A DNA stretch of 64,000 nucleotides from Planctomycetales bacterium (GTDB taxonomy: Bacteria > Planctomycetota > Planctomycetia > Isosphaerales > Isosphaeraceae): positions 1 through 64,000 of the forward strand of contig DAIDHB010000360.1 in assembly GCA_027452145.1 (NCBI GenBank). Reading direction: 5' to 3'. The first letter of the stretch is position 1; the number at the start of each line of letters is the position of its first letter. The translations under genes and the position numbers were made by a program. The notes under the pieces were generated by a model. The model was not told the DNA's origin. It made no database searches and worked only from the letters and a program-made list of their open reading frames with translations. Of this stretch, positions 42,806-51,248 are shown piece by piece.

Positions 42806-44764
42806 ATGGCAACCGCAACCAAACCCAAGCCGCCCCACGGCGAGAAGAACACCTACAACTTACCGCGCGGCGACCGCCTGCGTCGGGAGCTGCGGTCCGT
42901 CTTCGCCTCGCAGCGGCGGGCCATCCTCCGGTACCTGGCGACCGGCCGGAAGGGTCACGCGACCGGGCCGCTGCCGGCGACCTGGCCCGACTGGCACGAC
43001 TTCGGCACGGGGACGCTCACGCTGGCCGAGCGGATGGCCCCGCTGCTGTCGCTGACCTGGGACGCGGCCGGCTCGCAGTTCCTGTCGCGGATCGGCCTGG
43101 ACCCCGACCGCTGGGACGTCACGAACCCCCACCTGGCCCGGCAGGTCGACGAGGCGGCCCTGGCGTTCTGCGGCTCGACGAACGCGACCACGTCGAAGCG
43201 GCTGGACGTCGCCCTGGCCGAGACGAGGGAGGCGCTCCACCAGGGCGTCGTGAAGGAGGGCGAGTCCGTCGAGGTCCTCACGAAACGGATCAACGCGATC
43301 TTCGACGGCGCGGAGAAGTACCGGGCCCGGGCGATCGCCCAGACCGAGACGTCCCGGGCGGTCCACGCGGCGCAGGAGGCCGCGGCGGTCCAGTCGGGCG
43401 TCGTGACCGGGTGGACCTGGCTCCTCTCGGGGGACGCCTGCCCGATCTGCGTGGCGATCGCCGCGCGAGCCCCGGCGGTCCGCCTGGGGCACGCCTTCGC
43501 GGTGATCGGGGACAACCCGCACTATAGCCAGGTCAAGTTTCCCCCGGCCCATCCGCACTGCAACTGCACGGTCCAGGAGGTCCTGGACACCGACCCTCAG
43601 CCGGCCTGGTCCGACACGCTCCACCAGCCGAAGCCGGCGACCGACGAGGAATGGGAGGCCGTCGCCTCGGCCGCGGAGGCCCGCGACGCGGCGATCCTGG
43701 CGGGGAAGCCCCCGAAGCCCGCACCGACCCGACCGAAGCCCCCAGTGAAGCCGCCAGCGGCCCGGAAGCCGGCAAAACCGCCCCGACCGCCGGCCGCGAC
43801 GAAACCGACCCCGCCGCCGACGAGTCCCGCGCAGCCGGCCTGGAAGCCCGGCACGCCGATCGACGCGGGCCGGCCGATCGGGGAGCGGATCGCCGGGGCC
43901 GCGCACCTCGATGCGAAGGTTCAGGCCATCGCCGGGCTCGACGCCGGCGGACGGTCGCAGGCGGAGATCGACGCGCTCCAGGACCGCCGCAACGCGCTGG
44001 CCGACGAGATCCGGGCGTACCTGGCCGGGCCGGGGGCGAACCGCTCGGTCCTGGATCCGGACCACCAGGCCGCCCTCCACGCCTTCGACCGGCGCGAGCG
44101 GGAGTTGCTCGACCGGATGACCGCGATCCGAGACGCCGAACAGGCCCGCATCCGCTCCGAGCTGGAGGCACTCCTGGGTGTCGCGCCGGGCGAGCAGGCC
44201 GCGTGGACCCACACTGACGGGTCCGGGTTCAAGCCCCGGTCGAAGAATGCGGCGAACCGCAAGGAAGCCGCCGACTGGCTCGCCTCGAAGCTCGTCGCCG
44301 GGCCGGGCGCGGCACCGATCGACGTGAGGTGGGAGTCGAAGCCCAGGGTCCGGGCGTACGCCAGCCGCGACCGGAAGATGATCATGGTGAAGAAGGACGA
44401 GCCGCCGGCCATCATGGTCCACGAGCTGGGACATCATGTCGAGTTCGCCATCCCCGGGGCAGAACAGGCCGCGCGGGAGTTCCTCATGCACCGCGTCGGC
44501 AACCAGGCGCTGCGGCGGCTCCGCGACGTGGTGCCGAACTCGGGCTACGATCCGACCGAGATGGGCCGCGACGACGAGTTCGCGAAGGCGTTCGGCGACC
44601 GGAAGGCGTGGTACGTGGGCAAGCATTATCACTCCGGCTCGACCGAGATCCTCTCCATGGGCCTGGAGCTGCTGTACAATAGCCCCGTCCATTTCGCGAA
44701 GAACGATCCGGAGTATTGCAAGTTCATCCTCGGCATCCTGGACGGGAGCCTTCGGAGCCCATGA
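42806..44764 (+). CDS. MuF-type head protein fused to an HExxH metallopeptidase domain
   Basis: 652 residues from ATG 42,806. The MuF core (about 40-255) shows YRARAIAQTETSRAVHAAQE, WTWLLSGDACPICVA and AHPHCNCTVQEVL. A proline/lysine-rich linker (about 280-360) and a helical part follow. The C-terminal domain (about 490-652) carries HELGHH (His539, Glu540, His543), then DDEFAKAFGDRKAW and STEILSMGLELLY, the arrangement of zincin domains attached to phage minor head proteins. MuF sits inside the capsid and can enter the cell with DNA, so the peptidase may be an injected effector or may cut phage proteins. Start just follows the tRNA-like RNA. Confidence 0.85.
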   Translation: MATATKPKPPHGEKNTYNLPRGDRLRRELRSVFASQRRAILRYLATGRKGHATGPLPATWPDWHDFGTGTLTLAERMAPLLSLTWDAAGSQFLSRIGLDPDRWDVTNPHLARQVDEAALAFCGSTNATTSKRLDVALAETREALHQGVVKEGESVEVLTKRINAIFDGAEKYRARAIAQTETSRAVHAAQEAAAVQSGVVTGWTWLLSGDACPICVAIAARAPAVRLGHAFAVIGDNPHYSQVKFPPAHPHCNCTVQEVLDTDPQPAWSDTLHQPKPATDEEWEAVASAAEARDAAILAGKPPKPAPTRPKPPVKPPAARKPAKPPRPPAATKPTPPPTSPAQPAWKPGTPIDAGRPIGERIAGAAHLDAKVQAIAGLDAGGRSQAEIDALQDRRNALADEIRAYLAGPGANRSVLDPDHQAALHAFDRRERELLDRMTAIRDAEQARIRSELEALLGVAPGEQAAWTHTDGSGFKPRSKNAANRKEAADWLASKLVAGPGAAPIDVRWESKPRVRAYASRDRKMIMVKKDEPPAIMVHELGHHVEFAIPGAEQAAREFLMHRVGNQALRRLRDVVPNSGYDPTEMGRDDEFAKAFGDRKAWYVGKHYHSGSTEILSMGLELLYNSPVHFAKNDPEYCKFILGILDGSLRSP

Positions 44765-45036
44765 CGCCCGCGCCGCTGGCCATCGTCGAGTTCCCCGCCG
44801 ATCGCCGGAACGTGATCCACCTCACGGCCGACGCCGGGTGGCGCCTGCCCGACGCCAGCGGCCCCGCGCCGGCCGCGTTCGAGCGGCTGCTGGACACGAT
44901 GGCCGACCCGGACCGGTACGGCCCCGCCGACGGCGATCCGGTGGCCTGTGCGGCCGCCGCCGCGGCCGAGCTGCTCGGGGGCACCGTCACCTACGTCCGT
45001 CCGCCGGACCCCGTCCCGCACGGGTCGGTGTACTGA
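44761..45036 (+). CDS. Hypothetical protein following the MuF-metallopeptidase gene
   Basis: 91 residues, starting with an ATGA overlap on the MuF stop. Core: LAIVEFPADRRNVIHLTADAGWRL and helical AAFERLLDTMADPDRYGP with an Ala-rich end. No family recognised. The same size and overlap recur after the portal-ADP-ribosyltransferase gene, which makes an immunity or chaperone role worth testing; the sequences do not look alike. Confidence 0.6.
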   Translation: MTPAPLAIVEFPADRRNVIHLTADAGWRLPDASGPAPAAFERLLDTMADPDRYGPADGDPVACAAAAAAELLGGTVTYVRPPDPVPHGSVY

Positions 45037-45084
45037 CGGGCCGTCCTCCCTCCATCGCCACCTCTCCGCGCGACAGACACTACC

Positions 45085-46413
45085 ATGCCCAAAACCACCG
45101 CCCGCCCCGCGGCCGACGATCGGCCCGCGCGCAAGTCGATCGAGCTCGACCTCAAGTCCCTCGACGACGACGGCTCGTTCGTGATGTACGCCGCCGCCTT
45201 CGGCAACGTCGACCGCGGCGGCGACGTGATCGAGCCCGGCGCCTTCGTCAACCTCGACGAGTTCGTACGCGACGGCTGGATCGCGCTCAACCACCGCCAG
45301 AACGACCTGGCCGTCGGCTACCCGACCGCCGCGACCCAGGACACCAGGGGCCTGCGGGTCGAGGGCAAGTTCCACACCACGCCCGAGGCGCAGGCGCTCC
45401 GCACCGTGGTCCGGGAGCGGCTGGCCGCCGGCAAGGGCGTCAAGTCGTCGATCGGGTACCAGACCGTCCGGTCCCGCCAGGCCGTCGTCGACGGCGAGCC
45501 GGTCCGGCGGCTGGAGCAGGTGAAGATCTACGAGGCGTCGTTCGTGAACCTCCCCATGAATCCGGAGGCCGATGTCGTGTCCGCCAAGGCGAAGAGCAAC
45601 GCCGCGTCGCTCAACCGGGCCGGCGAGGCGTACGCCCGCAAGCTGATCCGCGCGGGCAAGATCGCCGACGGCAAGTGGGGCTTCGACGCGGCCGACGCCC
45701 ACGCGCTGCTGGGCGAGGACGGGGACGACTGGGCGGCCTATGGCCAGTGCCACCTGGCCGTCGACGACGACGTCCCCGACGACGAGGAAGGGCACTGGAA
45801 GTACCCGTTCGCCAAGCGTGACGGCGACGGGGACGGCGACATCCGCGTGTACGCCGACGCGCTGCGGGCGATCGACAGCCGGGCCAGTCAGCAGGGCAAG
45901 AGCGACATCTCCGACGCGGCCAGGCGGCTGCTGGAGGAGGTCGACAAACAGAAGGGCAAGGGCAAATCCATGAGCGTCGAACAGAAGGGCCTCCTGGTGG
46001 CCCTCAAGGAGCTGCTCGGTCTCGCCGGCAAGGCGGCCGAGAGCGGCAAGATGTCGAAGGCCGGCATGACCCGGCTCAAGGCGTTCGCCGAGGAGATCCA
46101 CGAGCACGGCGAACGCACCCGCGAGCACGCGAAGGAGATGGCCGAGCACGGCAAGGCGGCGCAGGCCTGCGCGAAGGAGATGAAGACCTTCATCAAGGCG
46201 TACGACCCCGACGAGGAGCCCGACGACGAGGGCGCCGACGACGACGAGGAACAGGACGAGGAACCGAAGCCGAAGAAGGGCAAGAAGGTCAAGGACCCCG
46301 AGGACACGTCCGACGCCGACCCGCCCAAGAAGGAGAAGGAGAAGGCCGACCGCCACTCCATCGCCGTCAAGCTCGCGCTGTTGCGACCCCCGCCCCCGCC
46401 CCGCCCGGCCTGA
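45085..46413 (+). CDS. HK97-family prohead protease with C-terminal extension
   Basis: 442 residues. The S78 protease domain covers about 18-180: FVMYAAAFGNVDRGGDVIEPGAF, LNHRQ (His70) and KGVKSSIGYQT (Ser121/122), and EASFVNLPMN. This enzyme matures the capsid by trimming the scaffold/capsid. The remaining roughly 250 residues are charged and helical (KAFAEEIHEHGERTREHAKEMAEHGKAAQAC) with an Asp/Glu/Lys-rich tail, most likely an attached scaffold, since no separate scaffold gene exists before the capsid gene. Strongly placed between MuF and capsid. Confidence 0.88.
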   Translation: MPKTTARPAADDRPARKSIELDLKSLDDDGSFVMYAAAFGNVDRGGDVIEPGAFVNLDEFVRDGWIALNHRQNDLAVGYPTAATQDTRGLRVEGKFHTTPEAQALRTVVRERLAAGKGVKSSIGYQTVRSRQAVVDGEPVRRLEQVKIYEASFVNLPMNPEADVVSAKAKSNAASLNRAGEAYARKLIRAGKIADGKWGFDAADAHALLGEDGDDWAAYGQCHLAVDDDVPDDEEGHWKYPFAKRDGDGDGDIRVYADALRAIDSRASQQGKSDISDAARRLLEEVDKQKGKGKSMSVEQKGLLVALKELLGLAGKAAESGKMSKAGMTRLKAFAEEIHEHGERTREHAKEMAEHGKAAQACAKEMKTFIKAYDPDEEPDDEGADDDEEQDEEPKPKKGKKVKDPEDTSDADPPKKEKEKADRHSIAVKLALLRPPPPPRPA

Positions 46414-46420
46414 CCGCTCC

Positions 46421-46450
46421 GCACCGCTCTGCACCGCTCTGCACCGCTCT
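46421..46450. repeat. Three tandem decamers
   Basis: GCACCGCTCT is repeated three times in tandem, with partial copies on both sides, in the 120-bp gap between the protease and capsid genes. No function is evident. Confidence 0.7.
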
Positions 46451-46533
46451 GCACCGACCGACCGATCCACACTTCCGATCCCGCCCGTGACACGGACGGC
46501 CGATAACTCCGGCCCTCCTGGAGACTGCATCCG

Positions 46534-47985
46534 ATGGCTGCGACCACCAAGACGGACGATCCCGTCCTGACCGCGCTGCGCGCGGACTATCAGGCGAAGT
46601 ACACCGAGGCCAACGCGATCCTGGCCGACCCCGCGGCGACGAGCGAGCGGATCCGGCGGGCGAACAGCCTGACCGAGGAGCTGCAGTCGCTCGAGCAGCG
46701 GATCGACGACCGCACCGCCGACCTCGAGCGCTCCGAGCAGGCCCGCGCCCGGCTCGACGAGTCGAAGCGGTGGGCCGGGCAGCGCGTGCGCACGCTGCCG
46801 TTCTCCGTCGCCTCGGGCGACGAGCCGACCGAGCGCTACAGGAACGGCGCCGGCTCGGCCAGCTACAAGAATTACGGCCCGCTCGACCGGTCGACCCGCG
46901 AGTTCTTCGAGGAGATGGGGCCGGGCCTGTTCGGCCAGAAGAAGTGGGACCTGCTCTCGTCGAACGAGTACAAGGCCGACTTCTTCGACTACCTCCGCAA
47001 GGGCAACCGGGCGCTCGACCTGCACACCAAGACCCTGATGGAAGGGATGGACGACCAGGGCGGCGTGTTCGCCCCGGCCGAGCTGATCGCGCGGATCATC
47101 GGCCGGCTGCCGGCCCCCACGAGCCTCCGGGCGCTCGTCACCACGCTCACGACCGGCCGCGACACGCTCATCATGCCGCGGAAGCAGTACAGCGACTCGG
47201 GCGACCAGTACACGACCGCGTTCCGCGTGACGTGGACCGGCGAAATCCCCAACGACGGCACCGGCGCCGTCGCCCAGGTCAACGACACCAACCTCCTGGG
47301 CAACGTCGAGATCCCCGTGCACACGGCGATGCTCAACGCGCCGGTGACCCGCAACCTCGTCGAGGACAGCGCGTTCCCGATCCAGGCATGGCTGGAGAGC
47401 GAGCTGGCCCAGGTCACCGACCTGGAGTACGAGAACCAGATCCTGAACGGCAGCTCGATCGGCCAGCCGACGGGCCTCTACTTCGGCGCGGCGAGCGGCA
47501 ACGCCGAGGGGAACACGTATCCCGAGGTCATCCTCAGCTCGACGGCCGGCGGGATCGATTACGGCCTGACGGTCGGCATGCAGACGGCCCTGGCCCCGCA
47601 GTATGAGACCAGCGATAGCCTCTGCTGGGTCTGCAACAAGCGCTCGACCCTGGCCGCGCTCATGAAGCTGGTGGACAGCCAGAACCGGCCGCTGTTCACC
47701 ACCGGGTACGACGACAGTGGCATGGTCCGGGCCCGCGAGCGCCGGCTCCTCGGCGACCCGATCGTGGTCTCGAACTTCGCCCAGAACGTCGGCTCGGCCA
47801 ACTTCCCGCTGATCTACGGCGACCTCAAGGGCTATTACATCGCCCAACGGGTGGGGTTCTCGATCCAGGTGCTGGACCAGACCCGCGCGAAGGCGAACCA
47901 GATCGAGCTCGTCGGCCGGATCCGCTTCGGCGGCCGCCCGATCGAGCCCTGGCGGATCAAGCTCGGCAAGAGCAACAACTCGTAA
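46534..47985 (+). CDS. Major capsid protein, HK97 fold
   Basis: 483 residues. An N-terminal coiled-coil delta-like region (about 10-85: ADYQAKYTEANAILADPAATSERIRRANSLTEELQSLEQRIDDR in the parent sequence) is followed by the HK97 core: MEGMDDQGGVFAPAELIARIIGRLPAPT, ITEGDL-like spans, DLEYENQILNGSSIGQPTGLY, and the C-terminal VVSNFAQNVGSANFPLIYGDLKGYYIAQRVGFSIQVL. It forms the icosahedral shell. The upstream protease should remove part of the N-terminus. Confidence 0.92.
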   Translation: MAATTKTDDPVLTALRADYQAKYTEANAILADPAATSERIRRANSLTEELQSLEQRIDDRTADLERSEQARARLDESKRWAGQRVRTLPFSVASGDEPTERYRNGAGSASYKNYGPLDRSTREFFEEMGPGLFGQKKWDLLSSNEYKADFFDYLRKGNRALDLHTKTLMEGMDDQGGVFAPAELIARIIGRLPAPTSLRALVTTLTTGRDTLIMPRKQYSDSGDQYTTAFRVTWTGEIPNDGTGAVAQVNDTNLLGNVEIPVHTAMLNAPVTRNLVEDSAFPIQAWLESELAQVTDLEYENQILNGSSIGQPTGLYFGAASGNAEGNTYPEVILSSTAGGIDYGLTVGMQTALAPQYETSDSLCWVCNKRSTLAALMKLVDSQNRPLFTTGYDDSGMVRARERRLLGDPIVVSNFAQNVGSANFPLIYGDLKGYYIAQRVGFSIQVLDQTRAKANQIELVGRIRFGGRPIEPWRIKLGKSNNS

Positions 47986-48066
47986 CCGTCTCCGGGGACC
48001 GACCCGGCCGAACCGTCCGACCGATCGACCGACCGAACCGAACCATCCATTCCCGGAGATTCATCC

Positions 48067-48552
48067 GTGTTCTTCCACAACATCAGTCGGCACGTCTATG
48101 TCGACGAGGCCATCGCGCCCGTGACGAACGGGGCCGCGGGGACCGCCCAGAACGGCAACACGATCGACACCTCGGGCTTCGAGTCGATCCTGTTCGTCGT
48201 CGCACTGGGGGCCTCGGGCAGCGGGTTCACCGGCGCCACGATCCAGCTCCAGTACGGCAACGCGTCCAACGGCTCGGACATGGCCAACGTGCCCGTGCCG
48301 TCGGTCACCGAGACGGGCCAGACGGCCCAGGCTTCGGTGGTCAACGTCCCCGCCGGCGGCGCAAGCCTCGGGTACCTCTCGGTCGAGCTTTTCCGCCCCA
48401 CCAAGCGGTACGCGCGGATCGTGGTCACCCCGGCCGGCGGCACGCTCACGATCAACGGCGGCTTCGTCCTGATGAGCCGCGGCGCCCTCCAGCCCCCGGC
48501 GCAGGGCGCCAACATGGGCAACGTCGTCCCCGGCGTGCTTGTCAGCCCCTGA
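48067..48552 (+). CDS. Possible capsid decoration or head protein
   Basis: 161 residues from GTG 48,067. Beta-rich throughout (FESILFVVALGASGSGFTGATIQLQYG, TLTINGGFVLMSRG). It lies directly after the capsid gene, the usual place for a decoration protein, but the family is not recognised. Confidence 0.6.
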   Translation: MFFHNISRHVYVDEAIAPVTNGAAGTAQNGNTIDTSGFESILFVVALGASGSGFTGATIQLQYGNASNGSDMANVPVPSVTETGQTAQASVVNVPAGGASLGYLSVELFRPTKRYARIVVTPAGGTLTINGGFVLMSRGALQPPAQGANMGNVVPGVLVSP

Positions 48553-48557
48553 CGGGG

Positions 48558-48651
48558 CAGTGGTCAGTGAATAGTGGCCAGTGGTCAGTGAATAGTGGCC
48601 AGTGAAGACCGGACCATCTTCTCCCCACTGACCACTGACCACTGACCACTG
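48558..48651. repeat. Tandem 21-mers plus complementary heptad array
   Basis: Two tandem 21-bp copies starting CAGTGGTCAGTG (48,558-48,599) are followed, 27 bp on, by heptad repeats of ACTGACC (48,627-48,651) that are complementary to them. A transcript would form a long hairpin. Related copies occur at 52,536-52,570. Confidence 0.8.
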
Positions 48652-48671
48652 CGAGCGGAGCGAGCTGACCC

Positions 48672-49274
48672 ATGTACGGCGACCCCTACTGCACGACGCA
48701 GGACGTCATCGACTGCTGCGCGTGGCCGGCGTTCGGGAATGTCCCGGCGACGGCCCAGACGCGGCTGATCAATGCCGCCACCAAGCGCGTGGACAAGGTC
48801 TGCCGCCGGCCGTTCGGGTTCTGGCAGCAGACGGTGACCGAGACCCTGAACGGCCGCAACCTGCCCAGCCTCTGGCTCAAATGCCGGCCCGTCATCTCCG
48901 TGGCCGCGGTCACGATCAACGGCGAGGCCCTCGACAACACCTACGGCACGGCCTGGACCGTGAACACCAAGACCGGCCGCCTGGTCCGCGGCGACGGCCA
49001 GGACGACAACCGGTTCGCCGCCTGGTTTCCCGCCGGCGAACAAAACTGCATCGTCACCTACTTCGGCGGGTACCAGGAGCTGCCGGACGAGATCGTCTTC
49101 GCCACGGCCTTGATCGTCCGCTGGCTCTACGAGCGAGGGAAGGTCTCGGGCGTCTACAAGGCCGAGTCGATCGGCGATTACAGCTACACGCTCTCCGAGG
49201 AAGGGAAGTCGGGGACGCTACCCGACGACATCATGGACCTGCTCTCGGACTATGTCCAGGACGACGCGTTCTGA
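48672..49274 (+). CDS. Head-tail connector, gp6-like
   Basis: 200 residues. An N-terminal helical part (TQDVIDCCAWPAFGNVPATAQTRLINAATKRVDKVCRRPFG) and a beta insertion (WLKCRPVISVAAVTINGEALDNTYG, GRLVRGDGQDD) with a final LPDDIMDLLSDY helix are typical of gp6/adaptor proteins that sit under the portal. The stop overlaps the next start (TGATG). Confidence 0.75.
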   Translation: MYGDPYCTTQDVIDCCAWPAFGNVPATAQTRLINAATKRVDKVCRRPFGFWQQTVTETLNGRNLPSLWLKCRPVISVAAVTINGEALDNTYGTAWTVNTKTGRLVRGDGQDDNRFAAWFPAGEQNCIVTYFGGYQELPDEIVFATALIVRWLYERGKVSGVYKAESIGDYSYTLSEEGKSGTLPDDIMDLLSDYVQDDAF

Positions 49275-49681
49275 TGTCGCTCGAATCCCTCATCGAAGCC
49301 TCCGGCCAGCTCGCCAGCATCCTGGCCGAGGCGGCCGACGGCCAGGTCCCGCCCCAGACCGCGATGGGCGGCGCGGACCGCTCCGACGGCAACTGGCTCA
49401 CGGTGGCCGACGGCGTGCCCGTGCTGGTGCGGACCCGCAGTAGCAACCTCAACCGCGACTACGACGACGAGCGGGCGCAGGAGATCGACGCGACGCTCTA
49501 TTTCGCCGCGGACCCGGTCCCGTCCGGATCGGGCCTGTCCAGCCGGCACCGGATCGTCGTGACCGCCGGCGGTACCGGCGGCGGCCGGGCGGCCGGGACC
49601 TACGCCGTGATCGGGGTGATCGACCCCAACTCGATGGGCCGGATCCTCCAGGTCGATTGCGAGCGGATCCGGGTGCCGTGA
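49274..49681 (+). CDS. Head closure/head-tail joining protein (putative)
   Basis: 135 residues, start overlapping the connector stop. Beta-rich with VPVLVRTRSSNLNRDYDDERAQEIDATLYFAAD and RHRIVVTAGG, a stopper-like beta barrel in the expected position after the connector. Assigned by order and fold impression only. Confidence 0.6.
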   Translation: MSLESLIEASGQLASILAEAADGQVPPQTAMGGADRSDGNWLTVADGVPVLVRTRSSNLNRDYDDERAQEIDATLYFAADPVPSGSGLSSRHRIVVTAGGTGGGRAAGTYAVIGVIDPNSMGRILQVDCERIRVP

Positions 49682-49687
49682 GATGAG

Positions 49688-50098
49688 ATGAGCGACAACA
49701 CGCACGTCGAGTTCGACCTGGACGGCGCGATGGGGCACGTGCGGCAGAAGGCGGTCGGCTTCCTGCAGCGCGCGGCCATCACCGTCGTGCGCCGGGCCAA
49801 GGAGCTGCTCTCGGTTCCCGGCACGCTGGTACCGCACGGGGTCACCCAGGCGCTGCACGCCGCGGCGAAGGCCAGGCAGGCCGCGCGGCAGGCACACCAG
49901 ACGATGGTGCGGGAGAACCGCGAGTTCGCCCGCGACTGGAACCAGCGGTACAAGGCCCAGATCCAGATGGGCGAGCTGAAGAAGCTGCGAGTGACGAAGG
50001 CCGGGCACCTGACCGACCGGGCGAAGGCCGGCTCGATGAAGACCTACTACAAAAACGTGGGCGGCAAGATGGTCAAGCACAGGCGGAAGAAGAGCTGA
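49688..50098 (+). CDS. Hypothetical basic neck protein
   Basis: 136 residues, helical and very basic in the second half (ARQAARQAHQTMVRENREFARDWNQRYKAQIQ, ending KHRRKKS). It lies between the closure protein and a gp10-like protein; it may be part of a split neck protein. No family recognised. Confidence 0.6.
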   Translation: MSDNTHVEFDLDGAMGHVRQKAVGFLQRAAITVVRRAKELLSVPGTLVPHGVTQALHAAAKARQAARQAHQTMVRENREFARDWNQRYKAQIQMGELKKLRVTKAGHLTDRAKAGSMKTYYKNVGGKMVKHRRKKS

Positions 50099-50101
50099 CC
50101 C

Positions 50102-50407
50102 GTGGCCAGGGGGAAGCGTAAGGCCCTCTACCGCAAGCGCAAGACCGGCGCCGTGCGATCGGCCCCGGGCGAGCCGCCGCGCAAGCAGACGGGCCGGCTG
50201 CGGGCCTCGGTCACCTACGAGGTCGACGAGACCGGGATGAACGCCCGCGTGGGCACGAACGTGAAGTACGGCCGGTCCCTGGAGCTGGGCACGAAGAAGG
50301 GGATCGCCCCGCGGCCCTGGCTCCGGCGGGCGCTGGCCGAGATGTGGTCGCGCGTGAACGAGCTGCTCGCCGCCGGGTCGGGCGGCGGCAAGGGAGGTAC
50401 CCCGTGA
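50102..50407 (+). CDS. HK97 gp10-like neck protein
   Basis: 101 residues from GTG 50,102. It contains PRKQTGRLRASVTYEVDE and VKYGRSLELGTKKGIAPRPWLRRAL, the C-terminal signature of HK97 gp10-family neck proteins (RxxxxWLRPAL type). The N-terminal part usual in gp10 is short here; the preceding gene may supply it. Its stop overlaps the next start (GTGA). Confidence 0.75.
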   Translation: MARGKRKALYRKRKTGAVRSAPGEPPRKQTGRLRASVTYEVDETGMNARVGTNVKYGRSLELGTKKGIAPRPWLRRALAEMWSRVNELLAAGSGGGKGGTP

Positions 50408-50853
50408 ACCCCACACCGGGCCAGATCGCGGCCATCAGGGCCTATGTCGCCGGGCTCTCCGGCGCCTGGAACAACACCGACGCCCAGATCCGAGCGGCGA
50501 TCGCAGCATCCTCGGTCGCCAACCCCGTCCAGCAGGCGACGGTGCCGAAGCCCTACACGGCAACCGGCCTGCTGGGCGTACTCTCCACGCAGAGCCAGGG
50601 CAACCTCGTCGTGTTCCCCGCGATCCACGACCTGCTCGTGGACATCCAGACGCAGGATTCGGCCAACGTCCTTGCCGCCGTATCCCTGCTCGCCGCCACG
50701 GGCAAGATCACCTCGGCCGAGGCGACGGCGATCCAGTCGGCCGTCACGGCGACCGAGCCCGATCCGTCGTGGACGAGTACCGTCACCTGGGACCTCGCCA
50801 ATCTTGGTCGGCCGATCGACGACTTCGACATCGAGGCCGCCCGCCACAGCTAA
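50404..50853 (+). CDS. Hypothetical protein
   Basis: 149 residues from GTG 50,404, mostly alpha-helical (GQIAAIRAYVAGLSGAWNNTDAQIRAAIAA, NVLAAVSLLAATGKITSAEATAIQSAV). It lies in the neck/tail region, function unknown. Confidence 0.55.
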   Translation: MNPTPGQIAAIRAYVAGLSGAWNNTDAQIRAAIAASSVANPVQQATVPKPYTATGLLGVLSTQSQGNLVVFPAIHDLLVDIQTQDSANVLAAVSLLAATGKITSAEATAIQSAVTATEPDPSWTSTVTWDLANLGRPIDDFDIEAARHS

Positions 50854-50872
50854 GTATAAGCAGGAGCGAATC

Positions 50873-51226
50873 ATGGCAGTCACCAAGGGCACGGGCACGA
50901 CCCTGCTCAACGGCGTCACGACCTCGCAGACGTCGGCCGCGGTGTCGGCGTCGGGCGACGATGTGACCGAGGTGTACGTGACGATCGTCGTCGTCGGCAC
51001 GCCGACCGCCGCCGCGTCGGTCCAGGTCCAGGTTTCGCCCGACGGCGGGACCACCTATTACTCGCCCGCGACGCTGCTGGTCTCCACGCCGCTCGCGGCC
51101 GGGACCTACCAGTTCGTGCTGGTCCTGCCGCCCTCGGCGACGAAGTTTCAGGTTGTGTTCGTCGCCCAGATCGGTGGCACCAGCTCGACGTGCACCGCCC
51201 AGTCCAACGACGTCACGCAGACCTGA
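50873..51226 (+). CDS. Hypothetical beta-rich protein
   Basis: 117 residues with AGGAG 6 nt upstream of the ATG. A Thr/Ser/Val-rich beta sandwich (DVTEVYVTIVVVGTPTAAASVQVQVSPDGGTTYY) of the sort used in capsid or tail decoration. Not recognised as a family. Confidence 0.55.
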   Translation: MAVTKGTGTTLLNGVTTSQTSAAVSASGDDVTEVYVTIVVVGTPTAAASVQVQVSPDGGTTYYSPATLLVSTPLAAGTYQFVLVLPPSATKFQVVFVAQIGGTSSTCTAQSNDVTQT

Positions 51227-51248
51227 CCTGACCTGATCGGAGCCGATC

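Noticed and set aside
46421..46450. Decamer repeats as an origin or operator
   Set aside because: Three GC-rich copies in one small gap, with no second locus in the window, are not enough to infer function.
44629..47847. A 1,072-codon minus-strand frame across the MuF end, protease and capsid genes
   Set aside because: High GC keeps antisense frames open; the plus strand encodes clear protease and capsid proteins here.
48558..48651. CRISPR array
   Set aside because: Units are contiguous 21-mers and 7-mers without unique spacers, and no cas genes are present.
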